NCBI GenBank assembly: GCA_938023085.1
Contig: CALHDP010000064.1
Location: 1-11,446 of the forward strand
Source of the DNA: an uncultured Collinsella sp.
GTDB taxonomy: Bacteria; Actinomycetota; Coriobacteriia; Coriobacteriales; Coriobacteriaceae
Direction of reading: 5' to 3'
Length of the DNA stretch: 11,446 bases
Made by a program: the position numbers and the translations under genes. Below the pieces are notes generated by a model. That model saw only the letters and a program-made list of their open reading frames with translations. It made no database searches and was not told where the DNA came from. Each line of letters opens with the position of its first letter. Position 1 is the first letter of the stretch. Shown here piece by piece: positions 1 through 6,270 of the stretch.

Positions 1-1
1 G

Positions 2-151
2 ACTCAGAAGAAAGCCGCCGCGGAGCTCGGCCTGTCCGCAGCCACACTCGGGCACCTGGAACATGGGAGACGGCGGTCGACGAAACTGGAGAGAAGGTAT
101 TACGAGCTCCTGTGCGAATTGAAGGGAGCACTCCCGCAAACTGCCTCTTGA
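2..151 (+). CDS. XRE-family helix-turn-helix regulator, C-terminal end (partial)
   Basis: The frame is open from base 2 and ends at TGA 149-151, giving the last 49 residues of a protein that starts before the window. The segment beginning TQKKAAAELGLS, then a short turn and a recognition helix ending GHLEHG, is the classic Cro/C1 (XRE) pattern, in which TQxxAAxxLGxSxxTLxxxExG spans helices 2 and 3. Only a short basic tail follows (RRRSTKLERRYYELL), so this was probably a small DNA-binding repressor. A hairpin with a T-rich tail lies 25 bases downstream and probably ends its transcript. The next genes run on the opposite strand, so it need not belong to the defence operon. The HTH call is firm; its target is unknown. 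Confidence 0.75.
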   Translation, partial: TQKKAAAELGLSAATLGHLEHGRRRSTKLERRYYELLCELKGALPQTAS

Positions 152-175
152 CAACTTATAGGAGCGTCGGTTTTG

Positions 176-215
176 TTGCCGAAAAACGGGTTGCGCTCGG
201 CAAGTTTCGATTTTT
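176..215 (+). terminator. Terminator after the XRE gene
   Basis: A perfect 7-bp inverted repeat (TTGCCGA at 176-182, TCGGCAA at 197-203) is followed by GTTTCGATTTTT. It has the form of a rho-independent terminator on the plus strand, just past the XRE stop codon. The T tract is interrupted, so strength is uncertain. Confidence 0.5.
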
Positions 216-290
216 CCCGGCACTTCCGAAATAACATGCTAAAAGCGAGTGTCCGGAAGCCAAACGCGACAAATACTCCTCGGAAAATAG

Positions 291-329
291 CCCCTTGAAC
301 GCAAAAACCGCCTATCGGCGGCTTCCACG
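291..329 (-). repeat. 39-bp dispersed repeat with terminator hairpin, copy 1
   Basis: This stretch matches 4152-4190 at 34 of 39 positions in the same orientation. On the minus strand it reads as a CCGCC-GATA-GGCGG hairpin, then five T and GCGTT, then AAGGGG. The stem is conserved and one of the five differences is in the loop. Here it lies downstream of the rloA-rloB operon and may be a backup terminator. In copy 2 the AAGGGG serves as the ribosome binding site of the Abi gene; no such gene follows here. Confidence 0.6.
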
Positions 330-347
330 TACATCCAAACAAATAAT

Positions 348-382
348 AAAAAGAGGCGGCCATTCAAAAGAAAAGCCACCTC
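348..382 (-). terminator. Rho-independent terminator downstream of rloB
   Basis: On the minus strand GAGGTGGC and GCCGCCTC (375-382 and 353-360 on plus) form an 8-bp stem with one non-Watson-Crick position and a 14-nt loop, followed at once by five T and then ATTATT. This is a good intrinsic terminator for transcripts coming leftward from rloA-rloB or from the 23-codon ORF. Confidence 0.65.
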
Positions 383-389
383 TCCGCAG

Positions 390-416
390 GACGCAGGCCC
401 GTAGGTTGACTGCGTC
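390..416 (-). other. Hairpin between the 23-codon ORF and its terminator
   Basis: GACGCAG (390-396) and CTGCGTC (410-416) are perfect complements around a 13-nt loop. Together with the terminator just downstream they would form a compact structured 3' end on a leftward RNA. TTGACC (455-460) with GATACT 16 nt further along on the minus strand is a possible promoter for a short RNA of about 85 nt. It lies inside the 23-codon ORF, so it is only a candidate. Confidence 0.4.
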
Positions 417-434
417 AATACCGCTAGATTCGGC

Positions 435-506
435 CTAGTATCCTATCGGGTCCCAAAAGGTCAATCCAGTTAAAGACGGCAGGCGGCCCGAAACAACATC
501 TTTCAT
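435..506 (-). CDS. Candidate 23-aa peptide downstream of rloB
   Basis: A minus-strand ATG at 506 follows a well-placed GGAG (CTGGAGATTCATG) and reads 23 codons to TAG at 435-437. The peptide begins MKDVVSGRL and ends TFWDPIGY; it has no membrane segment or charge cluster to suggest a function. It sits 38 bases after the rloB stop and is followed by two hairpins, the second with a T tract, so gene plus terminator look like a unit. It could be a small translated ORF in the operon tail, a type I toxin-like peptide, or chance. I do not recognise the family. Confidence 0.3.
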   Translation of the reverse strand: MKDVVSGRLPSLTGLTFWDPIGY

Positions 507-544
507 GAATCTCCAGTCCTATCAAGCCCGATCGAACTTGACCG

Positions 545-1210
545 TCAAACCAGATACGGCCCAATCACATCGAATATCTCGCCAACCTTAGTTGAAGGGT
601 TTTGTGCAGATGGCTTAATGTTGCCCAGTTCCCTATGGTACGCGACGAGGCGCCCAGCACGCTGCAATGCTTCGCCTCGCCTATCATCCACTGCCCCAAA
701 CATCCCGTCAAGGTTCTTGCGGTACTCGATGTCCAAGTTCTTCGACATCTCCTGCGCGAGGGCATGCTGGCAGTCGGACGCGGACATATGCGCGGTCGTG
801 TAGCGAAAGTGCAGAAGCAGCCACAGCTCGAAGCAGGGGTTCGACCACAACGCATGGAAGGTCCTCGAACCATCGGAGAGCTCGTTGCACTTACACTCCA
901 TCGCGTCAAAGTCGGACGCAGGGAAGTCATCCTTGTCATACACGAGCCACACGTGATCGAACGTCTCGGGCGCATAGCGGCAGTGTTCGACGGCGAAATC
1001 AAGCAGGTCAAGCGTGTGTTTGCCGGTTCCCTTAACGACAATGGCAACCTTGCGCTCGTTCGCCGCGCCCAACGCCGCACGCACACCCTCAAAGTAGCGA
1101 GGCTCGGTCTCCTTGCCCTCGCTCACTACAAGATGACGCGTCATCTGAACCATGCGCGAGCGGCCCTCTCGCTTGCCGCTACGCCAGCCCTTCGACTTCT
1201 TCGCCACCAT
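545..1210 (-). CDS. rloB: RloB-family protein, TOPRIM-like partner of an ATPase
   Basis: The 221-residue protein carries the hallmarks of the RloB family. EGKETEPRYF lies at residues 31-40, YDKDDF at 91-96, NPCFELWLLLHF at 124-135 and NPSTKV near 204. The EGxxTE motif followed by an acidic DxDD cluster resembles the metal site of TOPRIM nucleases, so a nuclease-like effector is likely (inference). Length is normal. ATG 1210 is separated from the rloA stop by one base, with GAGGAG inside the end of rloA as ribosome binding site, so the two are translationally coupled. RloA/RloB pairs were first noted beside type I restriction loci, and the same pair makes up lactococcal AbiL. By analogy with other ATPase-TOPRIM systems, RloA would sense infection and unleash RloB. 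All key motifs are intact. Confidence 0.85.
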   Translation of the reverse strand: MVAKKSKGWRSGKREGRSRMVQMTRHLVVSEGKETEPRYFEGVRAALGAANERKVAIVVKGTGKHTLDLLDFAVEHCRYAPETFDHVWLVYDKDDFPASDFDAMECKCNELSDGSRTFHALWSNPCFELWLLLHFRYTTAHMSASDCQHALAQEMSKNLDIEYRKNLDGMFGAVDDRRGEALQRAGRLVAYHRELGNIKPSAQNPSTKVGEIFDVIGPYLV

Positions 1211-1211
1211 G

Positions 1212-2429
1212 CTAATCCCACTCCTCGATGCGGGTGAGGTACGGATCGGCGCCGTAGCGACCGGACAGGTATTGCTTGTCGAAAGCCGCGTTCTTGCTTA
1301 CCAGATTACCGTTTGCCTCGTGGATGTCGGCGAGAGACCACAGTTGGCTCGCCTCCCCCTCGCCGCGCGCAGCGAACCATATCTCGTCACGGCGGAACAC
1401 ATCGTTTCGCATGGTTGACACATCGTGGGACGAGAAGATGAGCTGCGCGCCACTCTTGTTGACCCCAGGATCCTTAAACAGCAGAATCACATAGCGAAGA
1501 AGCTTCGGGTGCAGTTTGGCGTCGAGCTCGTCTACCACAACGGTGCCACCACGCTCAAGCGCTGTCATCAGATACGCAGCCAACCCCATGAGCTTCTGGG
1601 TTCCGGCAGATTCCTCGGATAAACGCAGCTCGTACGCCTTGCCGTCCACCTCGTGCCTCACGAAGACGCGCTGGCCGCGCCACTCCGGCGCCCTCTCCAC
1701 TCTGAAGCCATCAATACGCACATCAACGGCGCGCAAAAAACGCGAGACCTCGCGCGAGTCGCCCTCGTCGAGCATTTGCTCGAGCATCCGCTCCAGGTAG
1801 GAACTATTGTAGTTGAGAAACACGGCGTCGAGAAACCAGCTGGCCGCCTCCTGGACCACCGGCGCTTCGAAGTTGATGCAAAGGAACGATAGGTATGGCA
1901 GGCTCGGGTTGAATCTCGCAGCCGTCACAAGCTTACGCAGTGTGGGACCGAGCTCAACCTTTGCACCCTCGCGCTCGAACAGCATCGCTGTACGCGACGC
2001 TCCCAATTTACGCCGCCACAGTCCTTCGGACACGATCTCATCGGCGTGTACAGACAGAACATAGCGGTACTCATGCTCACCCGCGCGGTAATAGAGCTCG
2101 AACTCGGTGGGCTCGGCAGCAGACACGTCATCGAACTCAAACGCCGAACAACGGGCTATCAAAGGGCGATCACCCTCTGGAGCATCAGCGCTGGCAGACA
2201 GCAGCCTAATCGGTCTGGCTACAGCCGAGCGAACGTAATCGAGAGCCTCGAGCAGATTAGACTTACCGCCAGCGTTGGGTCCGTACACCGCGGCCACCGG
2301 GAGAAAGCCCTGCCCGTCGGGGCACACTATGAGGGAGCGCTCGAACTCCTTCATCGGCGTCGCCTGCATGGAAAGCTCCGCCTCGTCGCGATAGGATCTA
2401 TAGTTCCTGAAGGTGAACTGGCAAAGCAT
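1212..2429 (-). CDS. rloA: RloA-type AAA/ABC-like ATPase (AAA_15/AAA_21)
   Basis: From ATG 2429 the product is 405 aa and begins MLCQFTFRNYRSY, typical for this family, in which the first strand precedes N-Y-R-S. Walker A is GPNAGGKS at 50-57, the ABC-like signature LSEESAGTQ at 270-278, Walker B GTVVVDELD at 295-303, and the switch histidine in SSHD at 333-336. This is a SMC/OLD-type ATPase with an inserted lobe between the nucleotide-binding halves. In-frame ATGs at 2441 and 2450 are alternatives: AAAGGA touches the 2441 ATG, and GAGGA lies just before 2429. Longer starts near 2507 can be excluded because they overlap the promoter at 2484-2511. It forms an operon with rloB one base downstream and is the probable sensor or motor half of an abortive-infection system of the AbiL type. 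Confidence 0.85.
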   Translation of the reverse strand: MLCQFTFRNYRSYRDEAELSMQATPMKEFERSLIVCPDGQGFLPVAAVYGPNAGGKSNLLEALDYVRSAVARPIRLLSASADAPEGDRPLIARCSAFEFDDVSAAEPTEFELYYRAGEHEYRYVLSVHADEIVSEGLWRRKLGASRTAMLFEREGAKVELGPTLRKLVTAARFNPSLPYLSFLCINFEAPVVQEAASWFLDAVFLNYNSSYLERMLEQMLDEGDSREVSRFLRAVDVRIDGFRVERAPEWRGQRVFVRHEVDGKAYELRLSEESAGTQKLMGLAAYLMTALERGGTVVVDELDAKLHPKLLRYVILLFKDPGVNKSGAQLIFSSHDVSTMRNDVFRRDEIWFAARGEGEASQLWSLADIHEANGNLVSKNAAFDKQYLSGRYGADPYLTRIEEWD

Positions 2430-2483
2430 CGTCCTCAACATTCCTTTCATTATTTTGAAAAGATATATCAGAGTTTTTCTTTG

Positions 2484-2511
2484 ATTATAGACTTTAAATA
2501 TAGCCAATCAA
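2484..2511 (-). promoter_or_regulatory. Sigma-70 promoter of rloA-rloB
   Basis: On the minus strand TTGATT (2506-2511) and a perfect TATAAT (2484-2489) are 16 bases apart. Transcription would start near 2477, about 30-50 bases before the possible rloA starts. The -35 and the tail of the -10 also make an inverted pair, TTGATT and AATCAA, which could be a repressor site or chance. Confidence 0.7.
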
Positions 2512-2633
2512 GTGTTTACAGCCCCCGAGAGAACCGGCACAACCTTTTAAACCTATTAAGACCCAAGAGATTAAACATCCGTCCCGAAGAATTAGCCCCA
2601 AGTTCGCATTGCACACAATGTTGAAGTCGGTTT

Positions 2634-2671
2634 AGCGACAGCGGGCACGCTGTTACGAGCCCGCTGTCGCT
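2634..2671. terminator. Strong 13-bp stem-loop, terminator-like
   Basis: AGCGACAGCGGGC (2634-2646) and GCCCGCTGTCGCT (2659-2671) are exact complements around a 12-base loop. It lies just after the stop of the leftward surface-protein remnant and between it and the rloA promoter. No run of T follows on either strand, so it may be a terminator remnant or a transcript-end stabiliser. Confidence 0.5.
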
Positions 2672-2685
2672 ACGGAGCCGAATCC

Positions 2686-3213
2686 TTATCCCCTCGGCGG
2701 GAAGGGGTCGTGCCCATGAGAATCCTTTGCGCGGATTCTGCCGTCGCGACGATGAATGATCAACTCCGACTCTTGATTGGAGCAAATGCGTCGACCGAGC
2801 TTTATCGCCTCGCTCTGGGTCGTCGTAACGAAGGAGGCACGACTTGCCCCTTCACCCTTAACCCGCCAATCGCCATCCGAACGCTTCGTAATGAGCTGAT
2901 TCCTGCCTTTCATAATCACCCCACCGTCGGCACCGATGGCCTCGCCCGCGTAGCCGATGAGCTCCAGGTGGTCGGCATCGGTCCAGGCCCAGCCGGGGCC
3001 CGACACGCCTGGCCCGCAGTACGTGTCGTCCGCGATGATCAGGCTCTCCGCGCCCGCGGCACAAGAAGGCCCGCCCAGCAAAACGCACAGGCAGGTCCTT
3101 GCGCTGGATTTCCTTCAGCACGGGCGCAGGACCAAGATCAAAGCTGATGGCACCAATCCACGGCATGATCTCGACCATCTTCTGCGCCAAGCTCAAGAAG
3201 AAGGAGTATCACC
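2686..3213 (-). pseudogene. Remnant of a secreted surface protein, frame broken
   Basis: Two minus-strand frames have to be joined. From about 3213 to 3075 one frame reads SLAQKMVEIMPWIGAIS and on to KEIQRKDLPV. From about 3081 down to TAA 2686-2688 another reads a hydrophobic CVLLGGPSCAAGA stretch, like the end of a signal peptide, then ESLIIADDTYCGPG, GWAWTDADHLELIGYAG and further Gly/Asp-rich beta-strand-like sequence. The second part resembles the repeat units of large secreted beta-helix or carbohydrate-binding proteins of gut actinobacteria (family impression, not searched). No ATG with a ribosome binding site begins it, and it ends early in low-complexity sequence. I take it as a decayed fragment. 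A real short ORF of 131 aa from TTG 3081 is possible but has no proper signal peptide. Confidence 0.45.
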
Positions 3214-4146
3214 CTACAGCCCAAGCAGCTCCTTAGGAAACACACTTCGACAATCTTTGACACCCATGGCAAATAGAACTTTAGCGCTGGCATCCGTGTT
3301 CAGCGAATCACTCAACTTGACTGCGTTAAGCAATATTTGACGACGGAGCTTATTGAAATCATCCTTCGTCAGCACAAGCTCAAGATCATTTAAAACGTCG
3401 ACGAAATTAACGTCACAGGACGGAGACACCTTCGCACAAAACAGGCGCTCATCATGCGCGCAGATGTTTCGAAAATCTTTAATGTGATCGTATGCGAGCC
3501 TTAGCCTTCGAGGGCTGATACGCTTACCGACTTCATGCGTCTCGGAATAAAGGTCGGAAAACGACTTGGCAATGGAATTTCTCATGCTTTCTGGTTGAAA
3601 CTCGTAAAATTTGAATGCCTGACCAAGCATCAAATAATTCATAAGAATCCATACCGGCGTATTGTCGTGATTATTTTCATAATGACGAATGTAGTCCCTT
3701 TTATAATCACTATTCCATTTTTTAGACCTACATAGCACCTTCTCGAAATCACCGATAAGCGTGTCGATCTTTTTTCGATAGCCGGCATCAGCACGATAGG
3801 AATCTCTATCAAGGTATGCTTCTGGGTTATCTTTATGAGCCATGGCAAACCGATAAGAGCAGACGGTCTTAAGAACTGCTTCCGCCTTGTTAAAATACTC
3901 AAACATCAGCAGGCGCAACGTTCGATCGAATTCGAATAAACGATAGATATCAGAAAACTTGGTCCCTTTTACGAAAACCTCTTGGCCAGAGTCTTCCCAT
4001 TGGCCAAGAAACAAATCCTTGTAGCCGTTAACAACCGGGTAGTATCCCTCACGCTCCAGAACTAAACGAGTATCGTTATCGCATTCGAGCCCACGACTTT
4101 CAAGAATAGCAATCTGCTCATCAATAGATTTAAATGGTTTATCCAA
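3214..4146 (-). CDS. Abi_2 (AbiD/AbiF)-family abortive infection protein
   Basis: The 310-aa protein fits the Abi_2 family (PF07751) in length and layout. The N-terminus, KSIDEQIAILESRGL, and the GYYPVVNGYKDLF block at residues 34-46 are typical. It has two Rx4H motifs: RFAMAH at 99-104 and RNICAH at 226-231. The second is the hallmark catalytic or RNA-binding motif of HEPN-type proteins, so RNA cleavage is the likely activity (inference). The start is TTG 4146, with AAGGGG five bases upstream. That ribosome binding site is part of a 39-bp repeat that also holds a terminator hairpin, and a small structured RNA lies directly upstream on the same strand. Abi_2 genes are known to occur beside conserved RNAs (the abiF RNA motif, from memory), which fits. 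The gene is intact and less GC-rich than rloAB, consistent with separate acquisition. Confidence 0.85.
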   Translation of the reverse strand: MDKPFKSIDEQIAILESRGLECDNDTRLVLEREGYYPVVNGYKDLFLGQWEDSGQEVFVKGTKFSDIYRLFEFDRTLRLLMFEYFNKAEAVLKTVCSYRFAMAHKDNPEAYLDRDSYRADAGYRKKIDTLIGDFEKVLCRSKKWNSDYKRDYIRHYENNHDNTPVWILMNYLMLGQAFKFYEFQPESMRNSIAKSFSDLYSETHEVGKRISPRRLRLAYDHIKDFRNICAHDERLFCAKVSPSCDVNFVDVLNDLELVLTKDDFNKLRRQILLNAVKLSDSLNTDASAKVLFAMGVKDCRSVFPKELLGL

Positions 4147-4151
4147 TTGGA

Positions 4152-4190
4152 CCCCTTAAACGCGAAAACCGCCTTTCGGCGGTTCCCACG
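4152..4190 (-). repeat. 39-bp dispersed repeat with terminator hairpin, copy 2
   Basis: Same unit as 291-329 (34/39 identical). On the minus strand AACCGCC and GGCGGTT (4178-4184 and 4167-4173 on plus) enclose a GAAA tetraloop and are followed by TTCGCGTTT, then AAGGGG, which acts as the Abi ribosome binding site. It is both the probable 3' end of the upstream small RNA and the leader of the Abi gene. Confidence 0.65.
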
Positions 4191-4257
4191 GACCAAGCCG
4201 GACGTACCGTCGCAAGGCCTCATCACAAGACTTACTTTAAGGGAGAACTCAGGGTCC
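4160..4257 (-). ncRNA. Candidate abiF-type small RNA upstream of the Abi gene
   Basis: A near-consensus promoter (4262-4289) would start an RNA near 4256. Its first bases, ACGGACC (4253-4259 on plus), pair exactly with GGTCCGT (4188-4194), closing a domain of about 72 nt that contains a smaller GACG-GTA-CGTC hairpin near 4205. Right after the closing helix comes the GAAA-capped terminator hairpin at 4167-4184. The result is a self-contained RNA of about 97 nt ending 13-14 bases before the Abi start codon. Read-through would produce the Abi mRNA, so RNA and protein levels may be coupled by attenuation. Abi_2 genes with a neighbouring structured RNA are known; that this one belongs to that motif is inference, since I cannot align it to a covariance model. 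Confidence 0.6.
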
Positions 4258-4261
4258 GTCA

Positions 4262-4289
4262 ATACTATGCCGCCAATCCTCCAAATCAA
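4262..4289 (-). promoter_or_regulatory. Promoter of the small RNA and Abi gene
   Basis: Minus-strand TTGATT (4284-4289) and TAGTAT (4262-4267) are separated by 16 bases. The predicted start coincides with the 5' arm of the closing helix of the small RNA. TTGATT with the same 16-base spacing is also used for rloA. Confidence 0.55.
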
Positions 4290-4400
4290 CCTTTGGACTC
4301 ATTCTTTGGATAGCTGGCAGATTATAGCCATTAATGGGCACCATGTTGACATCAAGACAACAAAAGAAGCGCTGCAACAAATCGAATAGACAGGAGTGAC

Positions 4401-5099
4401 ATGCAAGCGATCGAAAAACTAAAGACCACCGATGATTTAGGTGAACACGGAGGCGGCATATGGAAGAAATGGCCCTGGAAGGACTCCGATCATTATGAAT
4501 TAATGTCCGATCTCATCCTTAAGGCTAATTACAGCATTCAAGATTTCAATTCCACTATCGGCGGGGGCTTCTTGCCCAACCCAAAGGACACCGTTTATCT
4601 TGTGGCACTTGCTACTTGGATAAAAGATGCGTTCTGGCAAATTAAAGAGAACTGTCTGAGAAAAGAGATCAAAAACGATTTTGAGTTCTCTAAACAAAGT
4701 GAACTCGACGACGCGAGCAAGTATCTCCAAGTTGTTCGTTCGGTAGTTATTGCCCACCCCCTCAATTCAACTAGACATCAGGATTATGGTTTTGGACCAG
4801 AAGGGAGAATCTGCATTGATATAAGAGGGAAAAGCCTACTTGATTACTTTCCAAAGGCAGTTATTTATCGCATCACACCAAAAGGATTTTCAAGAATCAG
4901 CCACGTGGGCGATAATGACATCGCATTGATGACATGTCGCAATATCCGCAGCGCCACAGAACAAAAAGGCAAGCTGCACTTTGAAAGATGCTGCCTCGAC
5001 ATGCGAGACATACGCAATTCTGCCGAGCTTTACATTGACGCTTTATACGAACTGGACCGCCACCTTGGTCGCATCAGGAGGAAGGATTTTATTAAATAG
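4401..5099 (+). CDS. Uncharacterised 232-aa protein with an Rx5H HEPN-like motif
   Basis: ATG 4401 has AGGAG four bases upstream (CAGGAGTGACATG), so the start is well supported. The product is soluble, mostly helical in feel up to residue 120, then beta-rich. The striking block is VVRSVVIAHPLNSTRH at 111-126. R113 and H119 form an Rx5H motif within the Rx4-6H rule of HEPN ribonucleases, and RSxxxAHPxxxxRH followed by a glycine-rich strand (GRICIDIRG) recalls hypothetical proteins I have seen in Firmicutes and actinobacteria. I cannot name the family. It is divergent from the Abi gene, the two starts being 254 bases apart with the small RNA between. It could be an RNase of its own, a toxin whose partner is lost, or a second part of the Abi module. 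Confidence 0.7.
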   Translation: MQAIEKLKTTDDLGEHGGGIWKKWPWKDSDHYELMSDLILKANYSIQDFNSTIGGGFLPNPKDTVYLVALATWIKDAFWQIKENCLRKEIKNDFEFSKQSELDDASKYLQVVRSVVIAHPLNSTRHQDYGFGPEGRICIDIRGKSLLDYFPKAVIYRITPKGFSRISHVGDNDIALMTCRNIRSATEQKGKLHFERCCLDMRDIRNSAELYIDALYELDRHLGRIRRKDFIK

Positions 5100-5472
5100 C
5101 CCCAGCTCATTAGCTTAAGAGCCGATCGTTCGACCACTTCATCCGAGAAGAAACAGCCATCACGGACAAAGACGCGCATAATACAACCTGTACCAACAAT
5201 GAGCGAAGTCGACATGCCGCAGCGCAGCGGGACCGGACGTTAGCAAGAAAAAGGCACCGGTGTTCATGTCGACATCGGGACCCAAGAGCAATGCCGCGGT
5301 GCTGTTTCGCAATATTCAACAGCGGCTAATTAAACAAACGCCGCATCCCACCAAAACGCTAGTGCCCAAGCCGTTCTAGTCAAAGAACAGCTTGGGCACA
5401 CTCCATGAGACCACAGCAAGAGCCGCGACTAGACCTCGAGCCAATAGTGGACACACTCCATTCCGCCAACAA
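5100..5472. other. 373-bp gap without a convincing gene
   Basis: The gap lies between the convergent 232-aa gene and helicase remnant. No ORF has both a start signal and sensible content. It holds a 9-bp inverted pair around SalI-like sites (GTCGACATG 5208-5216, CATGTCGAC 5265-5273) and a strong hairpin at 5362-5399, described separately. It is probably eroded sequence. Confidence 0.5.
5362..5399. terminator. 10-bp perfect stem-loop between convergent genes
   Basis: GTGCCCAAGC (5362-5371) and GCTTGGGCAC (5390-5399) are exact complements, and GTTC/GAAC (5373-5376, 5385-5388) continue the stem after one unpaired base on each side. No T tract follows on plus; GCGTTTT follows at some distance on minus. 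A bidirectional terminator is likeliest given the convergent neighbours. Confidence 0.5.
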
Positions 5473-6270
5473 TCACCCCTCACCGTCCATTACCGTCCAA
5501 CTCACGGGCTCAATGCCCGGAAGAAACGTTAGGCAAGAAGGGCAGGCAACCTGATAGTTCCCGTAACTTGTTCTGCGCTGCATAGAAGCGAAGGCATATA
5601 CCGCTTTGCGGGCGCGAGTGACGCCGACGTAAAGCGGGCCCGTTTCCTCAATAAGCCCATCTGGCATTTTCTTCGCATCCACGATCCGACATCCATGCGC
5701 AGAACGCGAGCACATACCAGCACTTTCGCACCGAGAGCAAATCCCTCCAGGCCAATCGAAACGCGTAACGCCCGGAATGAAAACGGTGTCCCACTCGAGC
5801 CCCTTAGCGGAGTGAACGGTCATCATGGAGATGCCCACATCAAGGTAATCGGAGAAACGTCGCAGGGAGCCCTCGGAAAAGATACTAACGATATAGTCGA
5901 AGCGCTCCGAAGGTCCGATCGCGACGCAGTCATTTTTAAGGTGTTTCCGCAGCGCTCCTAGAAGCATGGCATAGGACCGCCCATACTCGAATCTCCTGGA
6001 GCCAGTCAGCAGCTCATCAGAGATGGAGTCGATTATTTTGTCCGCAGCAGACCGGCTGACACCCTTTTCTCCAGACACTGCATCGGTAATCCTGGATAAA
6101 GCAAACGCATTGAATTCAATGAACACTAGCTCTGTATCTGAGAAAAGCCCGTAGAAGTATGAGGTCCCCTCTTTAGTCAGCTCGTCAGTGATGAGATTGG
6201 CCAGAGTGCCGCGCTTGCGAACAAGAATCGCAATGCTACCGCCACCGCCTTGAGCGAATAACCGCAGCGC
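5473..6270 (-). pseudogene. UvrD/Rep-type helicase, C-terminal fragment
   Basis: The frame is open from 6270, right after an in-frame TGA (6271-6273), to 5473: 265 residues without a good start. ALRLFAQGGGGSIAILVRKRGTL at the beginning lies in the 2A/2B part of superfamily-1 helicases. TVHSAKGLEWDTVFIPG near residue 150-167 is motif V, and LYVGVTRARKAVY near 213-225 is motif VI with its arginine. A cysteine group (CSRC, then C and C 6-7 residues apart, near 178-194) and ACPSCLTFLPGI near the end suggest a zinc site, seen in some defence-associated UvrD helicases (memory). Walker A and the whole 1A domain are absent, so the fragment cannot hydrolyse ATP. The break coincides with a 9-bp inverted repeat at 6248-6276. 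Confidence 0.75.

Noticed and set aside
100..363. 87-codon minus-strand frame across the XRE end and the terminators
   Set aside because: It runs through the plus-strand terminator, the 39-bp repeat hairpin and the rloAB terminator, has no ribosome binding site, and overlaps the real XRE frame.
602..1237. 211-codon plus-strand frame opposite rloB
   Set aside because: The opposite strand carries unmistakable RloB motifs and the coupled operon; this frame is a by-product of GC-rich codon use and has no start signal.
4147..4389. 80-codon plus-strand frame, or a shorter version from ATG 4267, just before the 232-aa gene
   Set aside because: No ribosome binding site at either start, and it lies antisense to the Abi promoter and small RNA. 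A leader peptide cannot be fully excluded.
5473..6270. GajB of a Gabija system
   Set aside because: No GajA-type OLD nuclease is adjacent and the ATPase domain is missing; the motifs only show a UvrD-type helicase.
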